Positions 8,596-18,423 are shown, counted from the stretch's first letter. The stretch: 64,000 bases of DNA from Edaphobacter acidisoli (GCF_014642855.1 NZ_BMJB01000001.1:2232001-2296000), one strand, 5' to 3'. Program-made: numbers and translations. The notes: generated by a model from the letters alone, not told the origin.

Positions 8596-9633
8596 ATGGC
8601 GCAAAGGCTGACGAAGCGTGAAGCTGAGATCGATGTCGTCGAATGGCTCCGCAACCTCCCCAAGTGCGAGCTGCATCTGCACCTGGAAGGCACCATCCTG
8701 CCTGAGACCCTGCTGGAGCTAAGCCGTCGACACGATGCTGTACCTTTGACAGCCGCAAGTGCGCGCAGGCTTTACCAGTATGAAAACTTTCTCGGCTTCC
8801 TGAACTCGTTCAAGGCCGTGACCGAGCGCTTGCGCGGCCCCGACGACTACGAGCTGATTACCTATAACATGGTCCGCGACCTCGCTGCGCAGGGCGTCGT
8901 CCACGCCGAGGTCTATATCTCATTCGGCATCATCTACTACTGGAAGAAGACGGATGTTGAACCTTACGTCGAGGCAATCGAGCGCGGCCGCATTCGCGCG
9001 GAGCGGGACTTCGGCACCACAATCTTCTGGCTGATCGATGCTGTGCGTCACTTCGGTGCGGACGAAGCAGCGAAAGTCTTTCGCAAGGCCGCCGAGCTGC
9101 GCCACGAGTACCCCAGCATCGTTGGCATCGGCATCGGCGGCGACGAGGCGCGCGGCGGCGCAGAACTGTTCCGCGACCTCTACCGCGAAGCGGCCAAAGC
9201 CGGGCTGCGGCTCACGGCCCACGCGGGCGAATCCGTCGGCCCCGCGAGCATCTGGTCGGCCATCAACATTGGCGCGGAGCGGCTGGGCCACGCCCTGAGC
9301 GCGCAACACGATCCCGAACTGCTCGACGTGCTCGCACAAAAACAGATCCCGCTTGAGATCAACGTCACCAGCAACGTGCGCACCGGTTGCTGCGCCTCGC
9401 TTAACGAGCATCCAGTCAGGCGCTACTTCGAATCAGGCCTGATGGTGACGATCAACTCCGACGACCCGCCGATGTTCGGCAGCAACCTGCTCGAAGAGTA
9501 CGTCCTGGTGCAGGAGCAATTCGAGTTCACGCTCGAACAGATGCGCGAGCTCGCTGCGAACTCGGTCGAGGCGAGCTTCCTGCCCCCGGAGCACAAAATT
9601 GCCCTGCTGGAGCGCGTCGAGCAGTACCGCTGA
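8596..9633 (+). CDS. add: Adenosine deaminase
   Basis: A 345-residue TIM-barrel metal-dependent deaminase that converts adenosine to inosine in purine salvage. Zinc ligands and catalytic residues are visible: HLHLEG (~27-32), HAGE (the His and the catalytic Glu), RLGHAL and NSDDPPMF (the final Asp ligand). Length and motif spacing fit the adenosine/adenine deaminase family. Members close to this type can also act on adenine or aminodeoxyfutalosine, so the exact substrate is inferred. A hairpin follows the stop. Confidence 0.9.
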   Translation: MAQRLTKREAEIDVVEWLRNLPKCELHLHLEGTILPETLLELSRRHDAVPLTAASARRLYQYENFLGFLNSFKAVTERLRGPDDYELITYNMVRDLAAQGVVHAEVYISFGIIYYWKKTDVEPYVEAIERGRIRAERDFGTTIFWLIDAVRHFGADEAAKVFRKAAELRHEYPSIVGIGIGGDEARGGAELFRDLYREAAKAGLRLTAHAGESVGPASIWSAINIGAERLGHALSAQHDPELLDVLAQKQIPLEINVTSNVRTGCCASLNEHPVRRYFESGLMVTINSDDPPMFGSNLLEEYVLVQEQFEFTLEQMRELAANSVEASFLPPEHKIALLERVEQYR

Positions 9634-9659
9634 GTTATCAGCACAAAAATCCAGCGCTG

Positions 9660-9677
9660 CGCATTCCGGCGAATGCG
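9660..9677 (+). terminator. Short hairpin after adenosine deaminase
   Basis: CGCATTC (9660-9666) and GAATGCG (9671-9677) form a perfect 7-bp stem with a CGGC loop, 27 bases after the stop and followed by TTTAGTATCTCTTT. This is a plausible intrinsic terminator between convergent genes. Confidence 0.55.
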
Positions 9678-9707
9678 TTTAGTATCTCTTTAATCGCATG
9701 AAAGCGC

Positions 9708-10268
9708 TTATTTTCCGTTCGGTGCGGGAACCATCACGGCGTTCGGATCTACGCGCGGAATGCCAAAGTGACCGCCCAAATGCAGCAAGTCTAGCGGCCT
9801 CAACATGCACGAAATCTGAATTAGATTCATCTCGCGCTCTCCACGCACCAACACTGTGACATCATCAATTTCCGCACCATTGAAGTGCAGCCACATGTCG
9901 GTAACAGGAGCGGCAGGACTGGTTCCTTGCGCCGGAGTTAGATTGGCGTTCACCAGATGTTGCCATCCGGCCGCGTGATAAATATTGATAATCTGCGACA
10001 TCACCTCAGGTGTATAGAAAACGGGTCGTGAAAAATGGGATGTGTCCACGGTAATACCGTACAAAGCGACAGCATGGTGCGGATTTCCACCATAGAGGTA
10101 ACTGTCTTCTGCAGATCGAAGCTGCGAACCGTCGTATGAGAACTCAATGCGTGTGGCGGGTTGATCAGCAAGATTATTGATTGCGTCGGTGATGCCGCGA
10201 GGTTGCTGCGCCTTAGCACATGGCAAGGCCAACGCAACTGCCAGAACAAGAGCGTGGTAACGGTTCAT
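9708..10268 (-). CDS. Secreted protein of unknown function (186 aa)
   Basis: ATG at 10268 with AGAGG upstream. Residues 1-20 are a Sec signal peptide ending CAKAQ. The mature region has one predicted globular part with IEFSYDGSQLRSAEDSYLYGG and a conserved-looking MWLHFNGAEIDDVTVLVRGE strand-rich segment. I recognise no family. It converges with adenosine deaminase and is followed on the same strand by a regulator, but the 195-base gap (10269-10463) argues against one transcript. Confidence 0.6.
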   Translation of the reverse strand: MNRYHALVLAVALALPCAKAQQPRGITDAINNLADQPATRIEFSYDGSQLRSAEDSYLYGGNPHHAVALYGITVDTSHFSRPVFYTPEVMSQIINIYHAAGWQHLVNANLTPAQGTSPAAPVTDMWLHFNGAEIDDVTVLVRGEREMNLIQISCMLRPLDLLHLGGHFGIPRVDPNAVMVPAPNGK

Positions 10269-10463
10269 AGAAGCCTCTTGACACCTTAAACACGAATTTC
10301 GTTCAAGAGTTACTTATTGTGCCATCCAATTCCTATCTGATTGAATGGAATAACGATCAGAGGAGATATCGAATCAGTCCCGTACTGGTTCAACGCTTCA
10401 AGACACACCATCAAAGTGGCAACCTGTTCCTTGTTCATCGGGGGTCGTCAGCCCGGGAATTTT

Positions 10464-11618
10464 CTACCAGAAATAGCTTGCTACGATTGTTGGAGATGAC
10501 GGGGTAGTTCCGATAATAGATACATGAATGACAGCCTGAAAGTTTTTGGTTTCCCAGTCTGTGGGGGCGTTGCGCAGTATCGCGGCGAATAAAGCGGGAT
10601 CGAACAGGATGGAGCCGGCTCCTTCGGTTGCGAAGGTGGTGAGACCAGCCGCGATAAGAATGATCTGTCCGCTTTCTGAATCGAAAATCCGGCAGAGCAG
10701 GCCGTAGTCCTGATCGGCATATCCATTAGGCGTGGGATTCATGGATTGCCAGATCTTGCCTGTTTTTGTGTCACGGATGTAACTGCCCCCTGACGAGTCC
10801 GGCGGACTGATTGTGTAACGAAGATTGCTGGTTACTCGCTGAGACCAGATTGAAGAGGATCCACCAAGCAATAGACTGGGTTGCTCCCGCATCTGCGCAA
10901 AAGGGGGATCCGCTCCGAAACGAAGATTGTAAGGGTAATGATGCCTGGTGAGAAAGTCAGCGGCATAGCGTAAAACCGCCGCGGGGCCAATGCCAACGCG
11001 ATCAGATATCTGACTGGTGTTACGTTCGGGCGGAACCGGAATAAAGACGAGAAGCGGGAGTTTGGAGTCAAAAACGGGCCGCCAGAGACGTTCCAGCGGT
11101 TCTCTGCTACGCAGAACAAATGGTGTCACGGCTGCGGCTCCCGTCAGGCCCAGCGCACTGACGAGCATCCAGCCGAATTTTCTTCGACTGAGGCGGGGTG
11201 GTTCCAGGACTTGCGGCGTGCGAAGCTCCGATTGGATCGGGCTGGGCTGCGAAATTGGTTTCGTCGTAGAGTGAATGAGCGGAACATACCCTCCGATCGG
11301 GAGATCGATTCTTAGATCGGAGTTCTCTATCGATTCGTAATAATCCGATAGACGCTTTCTGACTTCACGCGCCTTGACTCGCACGAGCGAGTCTTCGCCG
11401 GGTTCGAAGTCCCTTCCTTTTCCAAAGACATCCAGCGCGATATTGCGTTCCTTAATCGCTTCGGCGCGACCGTTTATGGTCTCGACAACGATGTAGCGCA
11501 GGAACTCCTGGCAGCGTTTGCTGGAAGAAAAAGCAGGGCTTTTGAGAACCTCTTCAAGATGCGCAAGCGTACGATCCGGCACCACCTTTGGTAGCTCGTT
11601 GGGGCCAGATTGCTGCAT
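10464..11618 (-). CDS. Membrane-anchored regulator, wHTH-like N-terminus and extracytoplasmic sensor-like domain (copy 1)
   Basis: 384 residues from the ATG at 11618. Residues ~15-115 form a conserved acidobacterial domain (CQEFLRYIV, VFGKGRDFEPGEDSLVRV, AREVRKRLSDYY, LPIGGYVP) also found in front of TolB-like, TPR and cyclase proteins; the LPxGxYVP end resembles a winged-helix wing. One membrane helix at ~149-169 follows SRRK. The remaining ~210 residues, presumably periplasmic, carry LLLGGSSSIW, DYGLLCRI and TTFATEGAGSIL. The gene is divergent from a TonB-dependent receptor across 253 bp. A paralogue with the same layout and the same partner type lies at 44818-46329. DNA binding and ligand sensing are inferences. 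Confidence 0.7.
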   Translation of the reverse strand: MQQSGPNELPKVVPDRTLAHLEEVLKSPAFSSSKRCQEFLRYIVVETINGRAEAIKERNIALDVFGKGRDFEPGEDSLVRVKAREVRKRLSDYYESIENSDLRIDLPIGGYVPLIHSTTKPISQPSPIQSELRTPQVLEPPRLSRRKFGWMLVSALGLTGAAAVTPFVLRSREPLERLWRPVFDSKLPLLVFIPVPPERNTSQISDRVGIGPAAVLRYAADFLTRHHYPYNLRFGADPPFAQMREQPSLLLGGSSSIWSQRVTSNLRYTISPPDSSGGSYIRDTKTGKIWQSMNPTPNGYADQDYGLLCRIFDSESGQIILIAAGLTTFATEGAGSILFDPALFAAILRNAPTDWETKNFQAVIHVSIIGTTPSSPTIVASYFW

Positions 11619-11682
11619 AGTAGATAGCGTAGCACCGCATAACGTACGTCTGCAAACGTTACGATTGCATCCATATCTATAT

Positions 11683-11702
11683 GAAATAAAACAACTTATT
11701 TC
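11683..11702. promoter_or_regulatory. Inverted repeat in the regulator/receptor divergent region
   Basis: GAAATAA and TTATTTC form a perfect 7-bp inverted repeat with a 6-base spacer. It lies between the regulator start (11618) and the receptor start (11872), so it could be an operator for either promoter. The length is modest and chance cannot be excluded in this AT-rich stretch. Confidence 0.3.
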
Positions 11703-11871
11703 GACGCTGCAGCTCGTAACAGTCATTGACGGAGCAAGCCTTGACTGTGCGGTCGAGGAAGATAACTATGCGTCTAGCGAAAATCAAAAAGAAACAATTG
11801 GAATGTTTAGATAATTTCGATTTGGATGATTCAATATTCTTTCGATCACGAAAGTGAGATTGGGGCTGATT

Positions 11872-14800
11872 ATGAAGACGCGGAAAAATCTGATTTCTGT
11901 CATCGTTGCGATGCTGTTAGCCGTAACTGTCTCCGGTGGCCGTGAGCTGTTTGCACAGACAACGGATGACGGCACGATCATCTGCAATGTGAATGACCAG
12001 TCGGGTGCGTTCATTCCGAACGCGCATGTGATGATCACGAGCAATTCGACGGGCATTGCTGTCACGGCGTCTGCTGGCTCGCACCAATCTTATTCATCGC
12101 CGCTTCTTCGCCCTGGACAGTACACAGTGGAAGTAGGGGCGGCCGGCTTCAAAAACGCTACCTCAACGGTGACCCTGACCGTAGGCCAGACCCAGATTGT
12201 CCAATTCGAGCTTGAACTGGGTTTGGCAACAGAGACAGTAACGGTAGAGGCGTCGGCCCCCTTAGTCGATCCGGAATCGTCTACGTTGAACACGATCAAG
12301 GATGAGAAGACGGTTGAAGACCTTCCGCTCAATACCCGGAACTTCAATCAGTTGATCTCGCTGACGGCTGGAACCGTGCCTGGAAATACGCAGCTAACCG
12401 GTTCTCTGCCTATCACGGCGACCCGAGGAACTGTAGCGAATACGGTGAACGGTATTGGATTTCGCTCGAATAACTATCGTGTTGATGGCCTTGATGACAC
12501 GGAGAACCATAATGGACAGGGAATTCTTCTATACCCTCCTGTCGAAGCGATTCAGGAATTTCGCGTGCAGACCAGCGTCCCTGCGCCGGAATTCGGGCAT
12601 GGCGGCGCAGCCATTGAGGTTGTTTATAAAAGTGGCGGCAACAAGCTCCACGGAAGTGCTTTTGAATTTCTGCGAAATGCGAAGTATCTAGATGCTAAGA
12701 ATTACTTTGATCCCGCGGGGCCGATCAAGCCATTTCACTACAACAGCTATGGTGTAACTCTCGGCGGCCCGGTTGTCTTTCCTCATTTCAACAGCGGCCG
12801 GGATAAGACCTTCTTCTTTTTCTCCTGGGAAGGGACCCGCAAGAGCCAGGCGCTGACGTATCTTTCAACGGTGCCCATGCCCGCGTACCAGACGGGCGAT
12901 TTCTCCGCATACCCCTATAAAATTTATGATCCTTTGACGACCACTACCGTGGGAGGCGTTACGAGCAGGACGCAGTTTGCTGGCAACCAGATCAATCCCT
13001 CACGGTTTAACCAGACCGGGCTCAATCTCCTCAAGCTTTTTCCCTCGCCCAACCTCTCCGGCCTTGTGAACAACTATGTGTACACGCCTGCCTCGACAGA
13101 TCGCAGAGATTATTTCGACCTTAAGGTAGACGAAAACATCACGCCTTCCGATCTGGCATTTATTCGGATTTCGCATCAGAACAGCAGCATCTACACTCCT
13201 GGAAGCCTGCCTGCACCGGCATTGGGAAATCAGCAGGGCACCAATGCGACGTACCCCCTGTGGCAACTGGCGAGTGGCTATACGCGAACGATGACACCGC
13301 ATGTCATTAACGAGCTTCGTGCCGGTTTTTCGCGCCTTGATACGGTAGCTTACAACGGAGACTACGGTCTGAATACTGCCGAGCAGGTGGGCATTCCTGG
13401 TGTCAATCAGCCCGGAGATCCCCGAACGACTGGACTTACTGCGGTCACTTTGTCCGGATATGCAACTCTCGGCGATAGTGGGTTCTACTATGCCCTCATC
13501 GCAAATAACAACTGGCAGATCAATGATGCCGTGACATGGTCACACAACAACCACACATTCAAGTTTGGTGGTGAGTTCCTCCGCCGTCAAGAAAATATCT
13601 TTCAAAGCTCCAATCTTCATGGCTCAATGGGATTTGGTCCTATCTACACCACGGATCCAGCCGTAAGTGGAACGACAGGAAACAGCCTTGCCGACCTGTT
13701 GCTGGGCGCGCCAGCGAGCGCAGGCATCTCGTATGTTCCGGGAACGATTGGAAAGCGGCGCTCCGACATCAGTGCCTATGCGCAGGATACCTGGAGACTT
13801 ACCGCGAAGCTTACCTTGAATCTGGGTCTGCGCTGGGAGGCGTATCCGCAATTTCCGTGGAATGAAGTTCAGAACCGGATGTCTTACTTTGTTCCCAGTC
13901 TGGGCGCAGTCTATAACGTCAACACGCCCCAGGTTCCGTGGCGCAGTGGCGTGCAGCCGAGGTATACAAACTTCGGACCTCGCGTCGGCTTTGCCTATGC
14001 CGTGAGCCAGAGCACCATTGTTCGTGGCGCCTACGGACTGTTTTATTCGCCGGACGTAGGTGAAGATGTTGGAAATGCAAACCCACCTTTCGACGGGTCC
14101 ATTTCGATCTCGAACTCTGCGACGAACTTTCAAGGCGCCTATGTAGCTTCGACCGGCTTTACGCGTCCGGTTGGCAATAACTTTCCGACACTGGGAGCGT
14201 CTTTGTTCTCTATAGATCAACACCTTAAGATTCCATCGGGCAGCCAGTATAACGTTGGGGTAGAGCAGGATCTTCCCAGCCATATTCTCTTCTCGCTGAA
14301 CTATGTAGGAACGCTCGGCAGATCGCTTCTTATGGAACCCAACATCAACCAGCCGACTCCTGGCCCGGGAAGTGTTGCATCGCGCCGTCCGTTCCCACTT
14401 TATGGGGACATCAGTGAAGTTGCCGGGTCTAACTCGTCGAATTACAACTCGCTTCAAATGACTGCAGAGAAACGTCTGGAAAAGAATCTTCAGTTTGTTG
14501 CAGCCTACACCTGGTCCCACTTCCTGGATTATGGAGACTTCGTCGGTACGCCTCAGAATGTCAACAACCTTCATGCGGACTATGCGAACGATAGCTCTAA
14601 TCTTCCTAACCGGTTTACCCTTTCGGGCATTTACGTGTTGCCGATTGGACACGGCCAACTGTTTGGATCCAGGCTGCCTCGTGTTGCAGATGCTTTTCTT
14701 GGTGGATGGCAATTGTCCACGATAACGAATTTCTACTCGGGACTTCCATTTACACCAACCTCGTCCATCAACACTCTGAATGGCAGCGGCTCGCAGCGTC

Positions 14801-15165
14801 CGAATCGCATCGGTTCTGGAGAGCTTCCATCCGGTCAGCGCTCCATACATGACTGGTTTAATACTTCGGCGTTTACCATTCCATCCCAATATCAGTTCGG
14901 AAACGCTGGCAGGTATATTCTTCAAGGTCCATCCACCAAGATGTCCGATGTAAGCCTCTCAAAGTCCTTTGCGATGAATTCCTCGGACACGCGCAGCCTC
15001 AAGTTGCGAATCGACGCGTTCAATGTTTCAAATACGCCGCAGTTCAATAATCCAAATGCGTCGATTGGCTCTCTGGCAGCTGGCACGATTACTTCGGCCG
15101 GCTCTCCGATTACATTTCAACGCATGTCGCGACAGCTTCAGATCTCTGGAAAGTTCGTATTCTAG
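11872..15165 (+). CDS. TonB-dependent receptor with carboxypeptidase regulatory-like domain (receptor 1)
   Basis: About 1097 residues. A signal peptide (~1-28, ending FAQ) precedes a Cna_B/carboxypeptidase-regulatory-like domain (~33-115; DQSGAFIPNAHV, LRPGQYTVEV), then the plug (LPLNTRNFNQLISL, YRVDGLDDTEN) and a long beta-barrel ending in Phe (SGKFVF). This Oar-like family takes up oligosaccharides or peptides across the outer membrane with TonB energy. I chose the ATG at 11872 over the GTG at 11854 because the signal peptide begins there. The receptor is divergent from a membrane regulator and 24 bases upstream of two sulfatases, so a sulfated glycan is a plausible substrate. There is no SusD-like partner. 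Confidence 0.9.
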   Translation: MKTRKNLISVIVAMLLAVTVSGGRELFAQTTDDGTIICNVNDQSGAFIPNAHVMITSNSTGIAVTASAGSHQSYSSPLLRPGQYTVEVGAAGFKNATSTVTLTVGQTQIVQFELELGLATETVTVEASAPLVDPESSTLNTIKDEKTVEDLPLNTRNFNQLISLTAGTVPGNTQLTGSLPITATRGTVANTVNGIGFRSNNYRVDGLDDTENHNGQGILLYPPVEAIQEFRVQTSVPAPEFGHGGAAIEVVYKSGGNKLHGSAFEFLRNAKYLDAKNYFDPAGPIKPFHYNSYGVTLGGPVVFPHFNSGRDKTFFFFSWEGTRKSQALTYLSTVPMPAYQTGDFSAYPYKIYDPLTTTTVGGVTSRTQFAGNQINPSRFNQTGLNLLKLFPSPNLSGLVNNYVYTPASTDRRDYFDLKVDENITPSDLAFIRISHQNSSIYTPGSLPAPALGNQQGTNATYPLWQLASGYTRTMTPHVINELRAGFSRLDTVAYNGDYGLNTAEQVGIPGVNQPGDPRTTGLTAVTLSGYATLGDSGFYYALIANNNWQINDAVTWSHNNHTFKFGGEFLRRQENIFQSSNLHGSMGFGPIYTTDPAVSGTTGNSLADLLLGAPASAGISYVPGTIGKRRSDISAYAQDTWRLTAKLTLNLGLRWEAYPQFPWNEVQNRMSYFVPSLGAVYNVNTPQVPWRSGVQPRYTNFGPRVGFAYAVSQSTIVRGAYGLFYSPDVGEDVGNANPPFDGSISISNSATNFQGAYVASTGFTRPVGNNFPTLGASLFSIDQHLKIPSGSQYNVGVEQDLPSHILFSLNYVGTLGRSLLMEPNINQPTPGPGSVASRRPFPLYGDISEVAGSNSSNYNSLQMTAEKRLEKNLQFVAAYTWSHFLDYGDFVGTPQNVNNLHADYANDSSNLPNRFTLSGIYVLPIGHGQLFGSRLPRVADAFLGGWQLSTITNFYSGLPFTPTSSINTLNGSGSQRPNRIGSGELPSGQRSIHDWFNTSAFTIPSQYQFGNAGRYILQGPSTKMSDVSLSKSFAMNSSDTRSLKLRIDAFNVSNTPQFNNPNASIGSLAAGTITSAGSPITFQRMSRQLQISGKFVF

Positions 15166-15189
15166 GGAGCACTCAGGGGAGAGTTTATT

Positions 15190-16725
15190 TTGAGTTCAGA
15201 TAGACGCGATTTTCTAAAAGCGTTTGGCGCTCTCACGACTACGTACGTTCTAGGGCCAGCAAGCACACAGGCAGGGGCCGCAGCCAAGGCCCTCGATACA
15301 CCTACGAGACCGAATATCCTCGTGTTCTTAACGGATGATCATGGCCAGTGGCTACAGCAGTCGTATGGCAACTCTGAAGTCAAAACCCCCAATATGGAAC
15401 GCATAGCCCGTCATGGGGTTCTCATGACGAATGCATATACAACTTGTCCGGTCTGTTCTCCAGCCCGGGCAAGTTTTTTTACAGGGCGTATGCCGTCCCA
15501 GCATGGCATTCACGACTGGATCGAGGAAACCAGGCAGGCTTATGCCTATCCGTGGCTGAAGGGGCAGACGCTCATCTCCGAGCTATTGAAAAGTGCGGGC
15601 TATCATACCGGGCTTGTTGGTAAATGGCATTGCGGTGAGGAGAGAATTCCGCATCCGGGATTTGATACGTGGTTCAGTTTCTGGGTGAATCAATATCCTC
15701 ACGCAGGCCGGCAGAATTTTTCAGACAACGGCAAACATATAACAGCGGATGGATTGCAATCGCCGTTTTTTACAGAACGGGCGATTCAGTTTTTGAAGAG
15801 CCACTATGACGACGATAAGATGGCACATGAACCCTTCTTTCTTGTTGTTGGATATACAGATACGCACTCGCCTCATACGTTGATGCCGGACGATATGGTC
15901 GCTGAGTACAGGGATGCGACTTTCCGCGACATTCCACGCGAAAAATTTTCCAAAGTCCACGGTATCCCACTGTGCCCTGTTTACGATGACCCGGAGAAAG
16001 AAGATCGTCGCAGGCAGGAATATTATGCAGCGGCGTCTACGATTGACCGCGAAGTGGGACGGGTACTGGAGGCACTTGAATCTCTAGGTCAAATGGAAAA
16101 CACTATCGTGGTCTATACCAGCGATCACGGGTTGAATGGTGGCCATCATGGAATGTGGGAGAAAGGGAACGGCACAATTCCGCAGAATTTTTTCGAAGAA
16201 TCCATTCGCACTCCGTGCGCGATTGCATGGCCCGGAGGCGGAGTTGTTTCCGGGCTCGCGTCGGATATTCCGGTGAATCATTGCGATCTATTTGTTACTT
16301 TGCTGGATGCGGCAGGGGCTTTGCCTGATGAACAGGACGCGCATCGGATCAATTCTCCGGGATGCTCCTATCTTCCATACTTGCGCGGCAAATCTCAAAG
16401 CGAGTGGAGAGATGATGTCATTTGTGAATATGGAAATGCCCGCATGATTAAAAATGACGGGTACAAGCTGATTCTTCGCTATCCGTATCGGGGCGTAAAT
16501 TTTCCCAACGAGCTATATGACCTGAAGGCGGATCCCCGCGAGACTACGAACCTGTATGAAGAGCCGCGATACGGAAAGGTGATTCGGCAGATGACGGAGC
16601 GGTTGAATAGCTATTTTTCGAAATACAGCATTCCTGCGCATAATGGCCTGCATTTGGAAACGCAGCCGATGATGACCCCAGATAGTCCGTGGCTGGAAGC
16701 GCTCAAACTGAAGGCGAATCACTGA
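15190..16725 (+). CDS. Sulfatase (type I, formylglycine-dependent), Tat-exported
   Basis: 511 residues from a TTG at 15190 with AGGGGAG upstream. The Tat motif DRRDFLKAF is followed by a signal peptide to ~32. The sulfatase domain runs from PNILVFLTDDHG (metal site) through CSPAR (Cys89, to be converted to formylglycine), GLVGKWHCG and YTSDHG (second metal cluster). It removes sulfate esters outside the cytoplasm. It follows receptor 1 by 24 bases and precedes a second sulfatase by 14, so the three form an operon. No maturating enzyme is in the window. Confidence 0.93.
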   Translation: MSSDRRDFLKAFGALTTTYVLGPASTQAGAAAKALDTPTRPNILVFLTDDHGQWLQQSYGNSEVKTPNMERIARHGVLMTNAYTTCPVCSPARASFFTGRMPSQHGIHDWIEETRQAYAYPWLKGQTLISELLKSAGYHTGLVGKWHCGEERIPHPGFDTWFSFWVNQYPHAGRQNFSDNGKHITADGLQSPFFTERAIQFLKSHYDDDKMAHEPFFLVVGYTDTHSPHTLMPDDMVAEYRDATFRDIPREKFSKVHGIPLCPVYDDPEKEDRRRQEYYAAASTIDREVGRVLEALESLGQMENTIVVYTSDHGLNGGHHGMWEKGNGTIPQNFFEESIRTPCAIAWPGGGVVSGLASDIPVNHCDLFVTLLDAAGALPDEQDAHRINSPGCSYLPYLRGKSQSEWRDDVICEYGNARMIKNDGYKLILRYPYRGVNFPNELYDLKADPRETTNLYEEPRYGKVIRQMTERLNSYFSKYSIPAHNGLHLETQPMMTPDSPWLEALKLKANH

Positions 16726-16739
16726 AGAAGGGTAATGGA

Positions 16740-18248
16740 ATGAACATCTCACGTCGCGCATTTATGGGTACTGTCGGGGCCGCGGTATTGTCGGAGGCTG
16801 CCTTTGGACGGGACTTCCCTGGAGGAACACGGAAACAGCCTAATGTTCTATTTATCATTACCGATCAGCAGAGCTTCTGGACACTTGGTCAATATGGTGG
16901 CCAGTTACCGGGTACTCCCAATATCGATTCAATAGGCAGACGTGGCGCGACGTTTCGCAACTTCTTCGTGACAAGTGCCGTATGCACGCCTTCGCGCGGT
17001 TGCTATATGACTGGGCGGTTTCCTCACGCGCACGGAGCCTATCACAATGGACTACCCCTGAATCCAGACGAGTTCACGCTGGGCCATCTCTTCGAAAACG
17101 CCGGGTATGAAACAGGCTACGCGGGCAAGTGGCACCTCGACGGCAAGAACGACCCGACATGGCCTGACTGGATACCTGACTCGCGGTCCTTCGGCTTTCA
17201 GGATCACCAGTGGATGTATAACCAGGGGCACTGGAAGCGTATTATCGAGCGGCCCACGGAGTGGCCGGACAATCGTTCCGTGGCCATGTTCGGGAGCCAG
17301 CCTTATATTTCGCCGCGGCCTGACGGTCGCCCTGACGAAGAATACGACGTGGCAAAACCCGGCGAGTATTTCACAAACTGGCTTGCCGACAAGGCGATTG
17401 AGTTCATCGAGCGTCCCCGGCAGAAGTCCTTCTTCTATGTACTTTCATTCCCTGATCCTCACCAGCCTTATTCGGTTGAAGATCCGTATGCCTCCATGTT
17501 CGCGCCTAAGGATATGAAGCTGCCTGTGACGTTTCATCAGAAAAACCTGCCCGCGTGGGCCGCAGAAAAGCAAAAGAAAGAAGACTTGCCAAGCGAGGGT
17601 GTGACCTGCCCCGATGATCCGAGGCGGGAAGAGATTTTCCGCAAGCGTAAAACGCAGTACCTTGGCGAAGTGAAGTGTATCGACGACAACGTAGGCCGGG
17701 TACTGAAAACACTCAGCGACCGTGGCCTTTTGCAGAACACGATGATCATTTTCTGTTCTGACCACGGAGATTACATGGGCGAGCATGGGATTTATTACAA
17801 GAACAATTTGTACGAGCCTGCTCACCATGTAGGCATGATGATGTGCTGGCCTGGCCGCATTGCGCCAGGAACAAACGTGAATCAATGCGTCGCGAATGTA
17901 GATTTACTGCCGACGCTGGCTGGCCTTCTCAGCCTGACAACTTCAGGACGTGAACAGGGAAGAGATGCTTCTGCCCTGTTACATGGCGATGCCGGCAATT
18001 GGGAAGACGTGGCGTTCATTCATAAAGACGATTTCTCACAGTCCGGCATTTTTACAGAAAGCTGGGAGCTCGGACTCGCCCGCGATGGGGATTCAGTTTT
18101 GTTCGACAGGAAGAATGACCTACTCCAGATCCACAATCTCTATCATGAGCCGGCTCATGCTGCTGTGGTAAAGGAACTGACCGCTCGCACCATCCAGCAC
18201 AATCGAAAGGTAAATTGCCCGGCGCTCACGTGGCTTGAGAAATTGTAA
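16740..18248 (+). CDS. Sulfatase (type I, formylglycine-dependent), Tat-exported, second gene
   Basis: 502 residues from the ATG at 16740, preceded by AAGGG. A Tat motif (ISRRAFMG) and a short signal peptide lead into the sulfatase fold: NVLFIITDQQ metal site, CTPSR formylglycine motif (Cys82), GKWHLDG and CSDHGDYMGEHG. It differs widely from the upstream sulfatase (TDQQ versus TDDHG, CTPSR versus CSPAR), so the two probably cut different sulfate positions. It ends the receptor-sulfatase operon; the next gene is convergent more than 1 kb away. Confidence 0.92.
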   Translation: MNISRRAFMGTVGAAVLSEAAFGRDFPGGTRKQPNVLFIITDQQSFWTLGQYGGQLPGTPNIDSIGRRGATFRNFFVTSAVCTPSRGCYMTGRFPHAHGAYHNGLPLNPDEFTLGHLFENAGYETGYAGKWHLDGKNDPTWPDWIPDSRSFGFQDHQWMYNQGHWKRIIERPTEWPDNRSVAMFGSQPYISPRPDGRPDEEYDVAKPGEYFTNWLADKAIEFIERPRQKSFFYVLSFPDPHQPYSVEDPYASMFAPKDMKLPVTFHQKNLPAWAAEKQKKEDLPSEGVTCPDDPRREEIFRKRKTQYLGEVKCIDDNVGRVLKTLSDRGLLQNTMIIFCSDHGDYMGEHGIYYKNNLYEPAHHVGMMMCWPGRIAPGTNVNQCVANVDLLPTLAGLLSLTTSGREQGRDASALLHGDAGNWEDVAFIHKDDFSQSGIFTESWELGLARDGDSVLFDRKNDLLQIHNLYHEPAHAAVVKELTARTIQHNRKVNCPALTWLEKL

Positions 18249-18382
18249 ATTGCTATTTGGTAAGGCACCCTCAATTTATGTAAGCTATTGATTCTAAATG
18301 GTCGCCAGAGACGGCTTTGTTCAGCATTACACACCGCTGCGCATTACTCTGAATGACCTTGTTCTTTATCCAGCAGCTCGAT

Positions 18383-18423
18383 GTCTTGACAGGATCTGAA
18401 CCCGCGACCTTTGGTTTACGAGT
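18383..18423 (-). pseudogene. Degenerate tRNA 3'-half (anticodon arm to T arm)
   Basis: Read on the minus strand, the stretch shows a CTCGTAA-like anticodon loop, a variable loop AAGGTC and a T arm GCGGG-TTCAGAT-CCTGT, in which the five pairs include two G-T wobbles and the invariant loop A is G. No 5' half, acceptor stem or CCA is visible. It resembles the tRNA 3' fragments left at integration sites. The identity (possibly Thr-CGU) is uncertain. Confidence 0.4.

Noticed and set aside
9697..9712. ATGAAAGCGCTTATTT, similar to the GntR palindrome
   Set aside because: It overlaps the stop codon of the secreted orphan, not a promoter, so it is probably a chance match.
10319..10507. 62-codon plus-strand frame beside the secreted orphan
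   Set aside because: Overlaps the regulator 3' end on the other strand and has no protein features.
13624..14925. 433-codon minus-strand frame inside receptor 1
   Set aside because: Entirely antisense to a clear TonB-dependent receptor with no domain; a codon-bias shadow.
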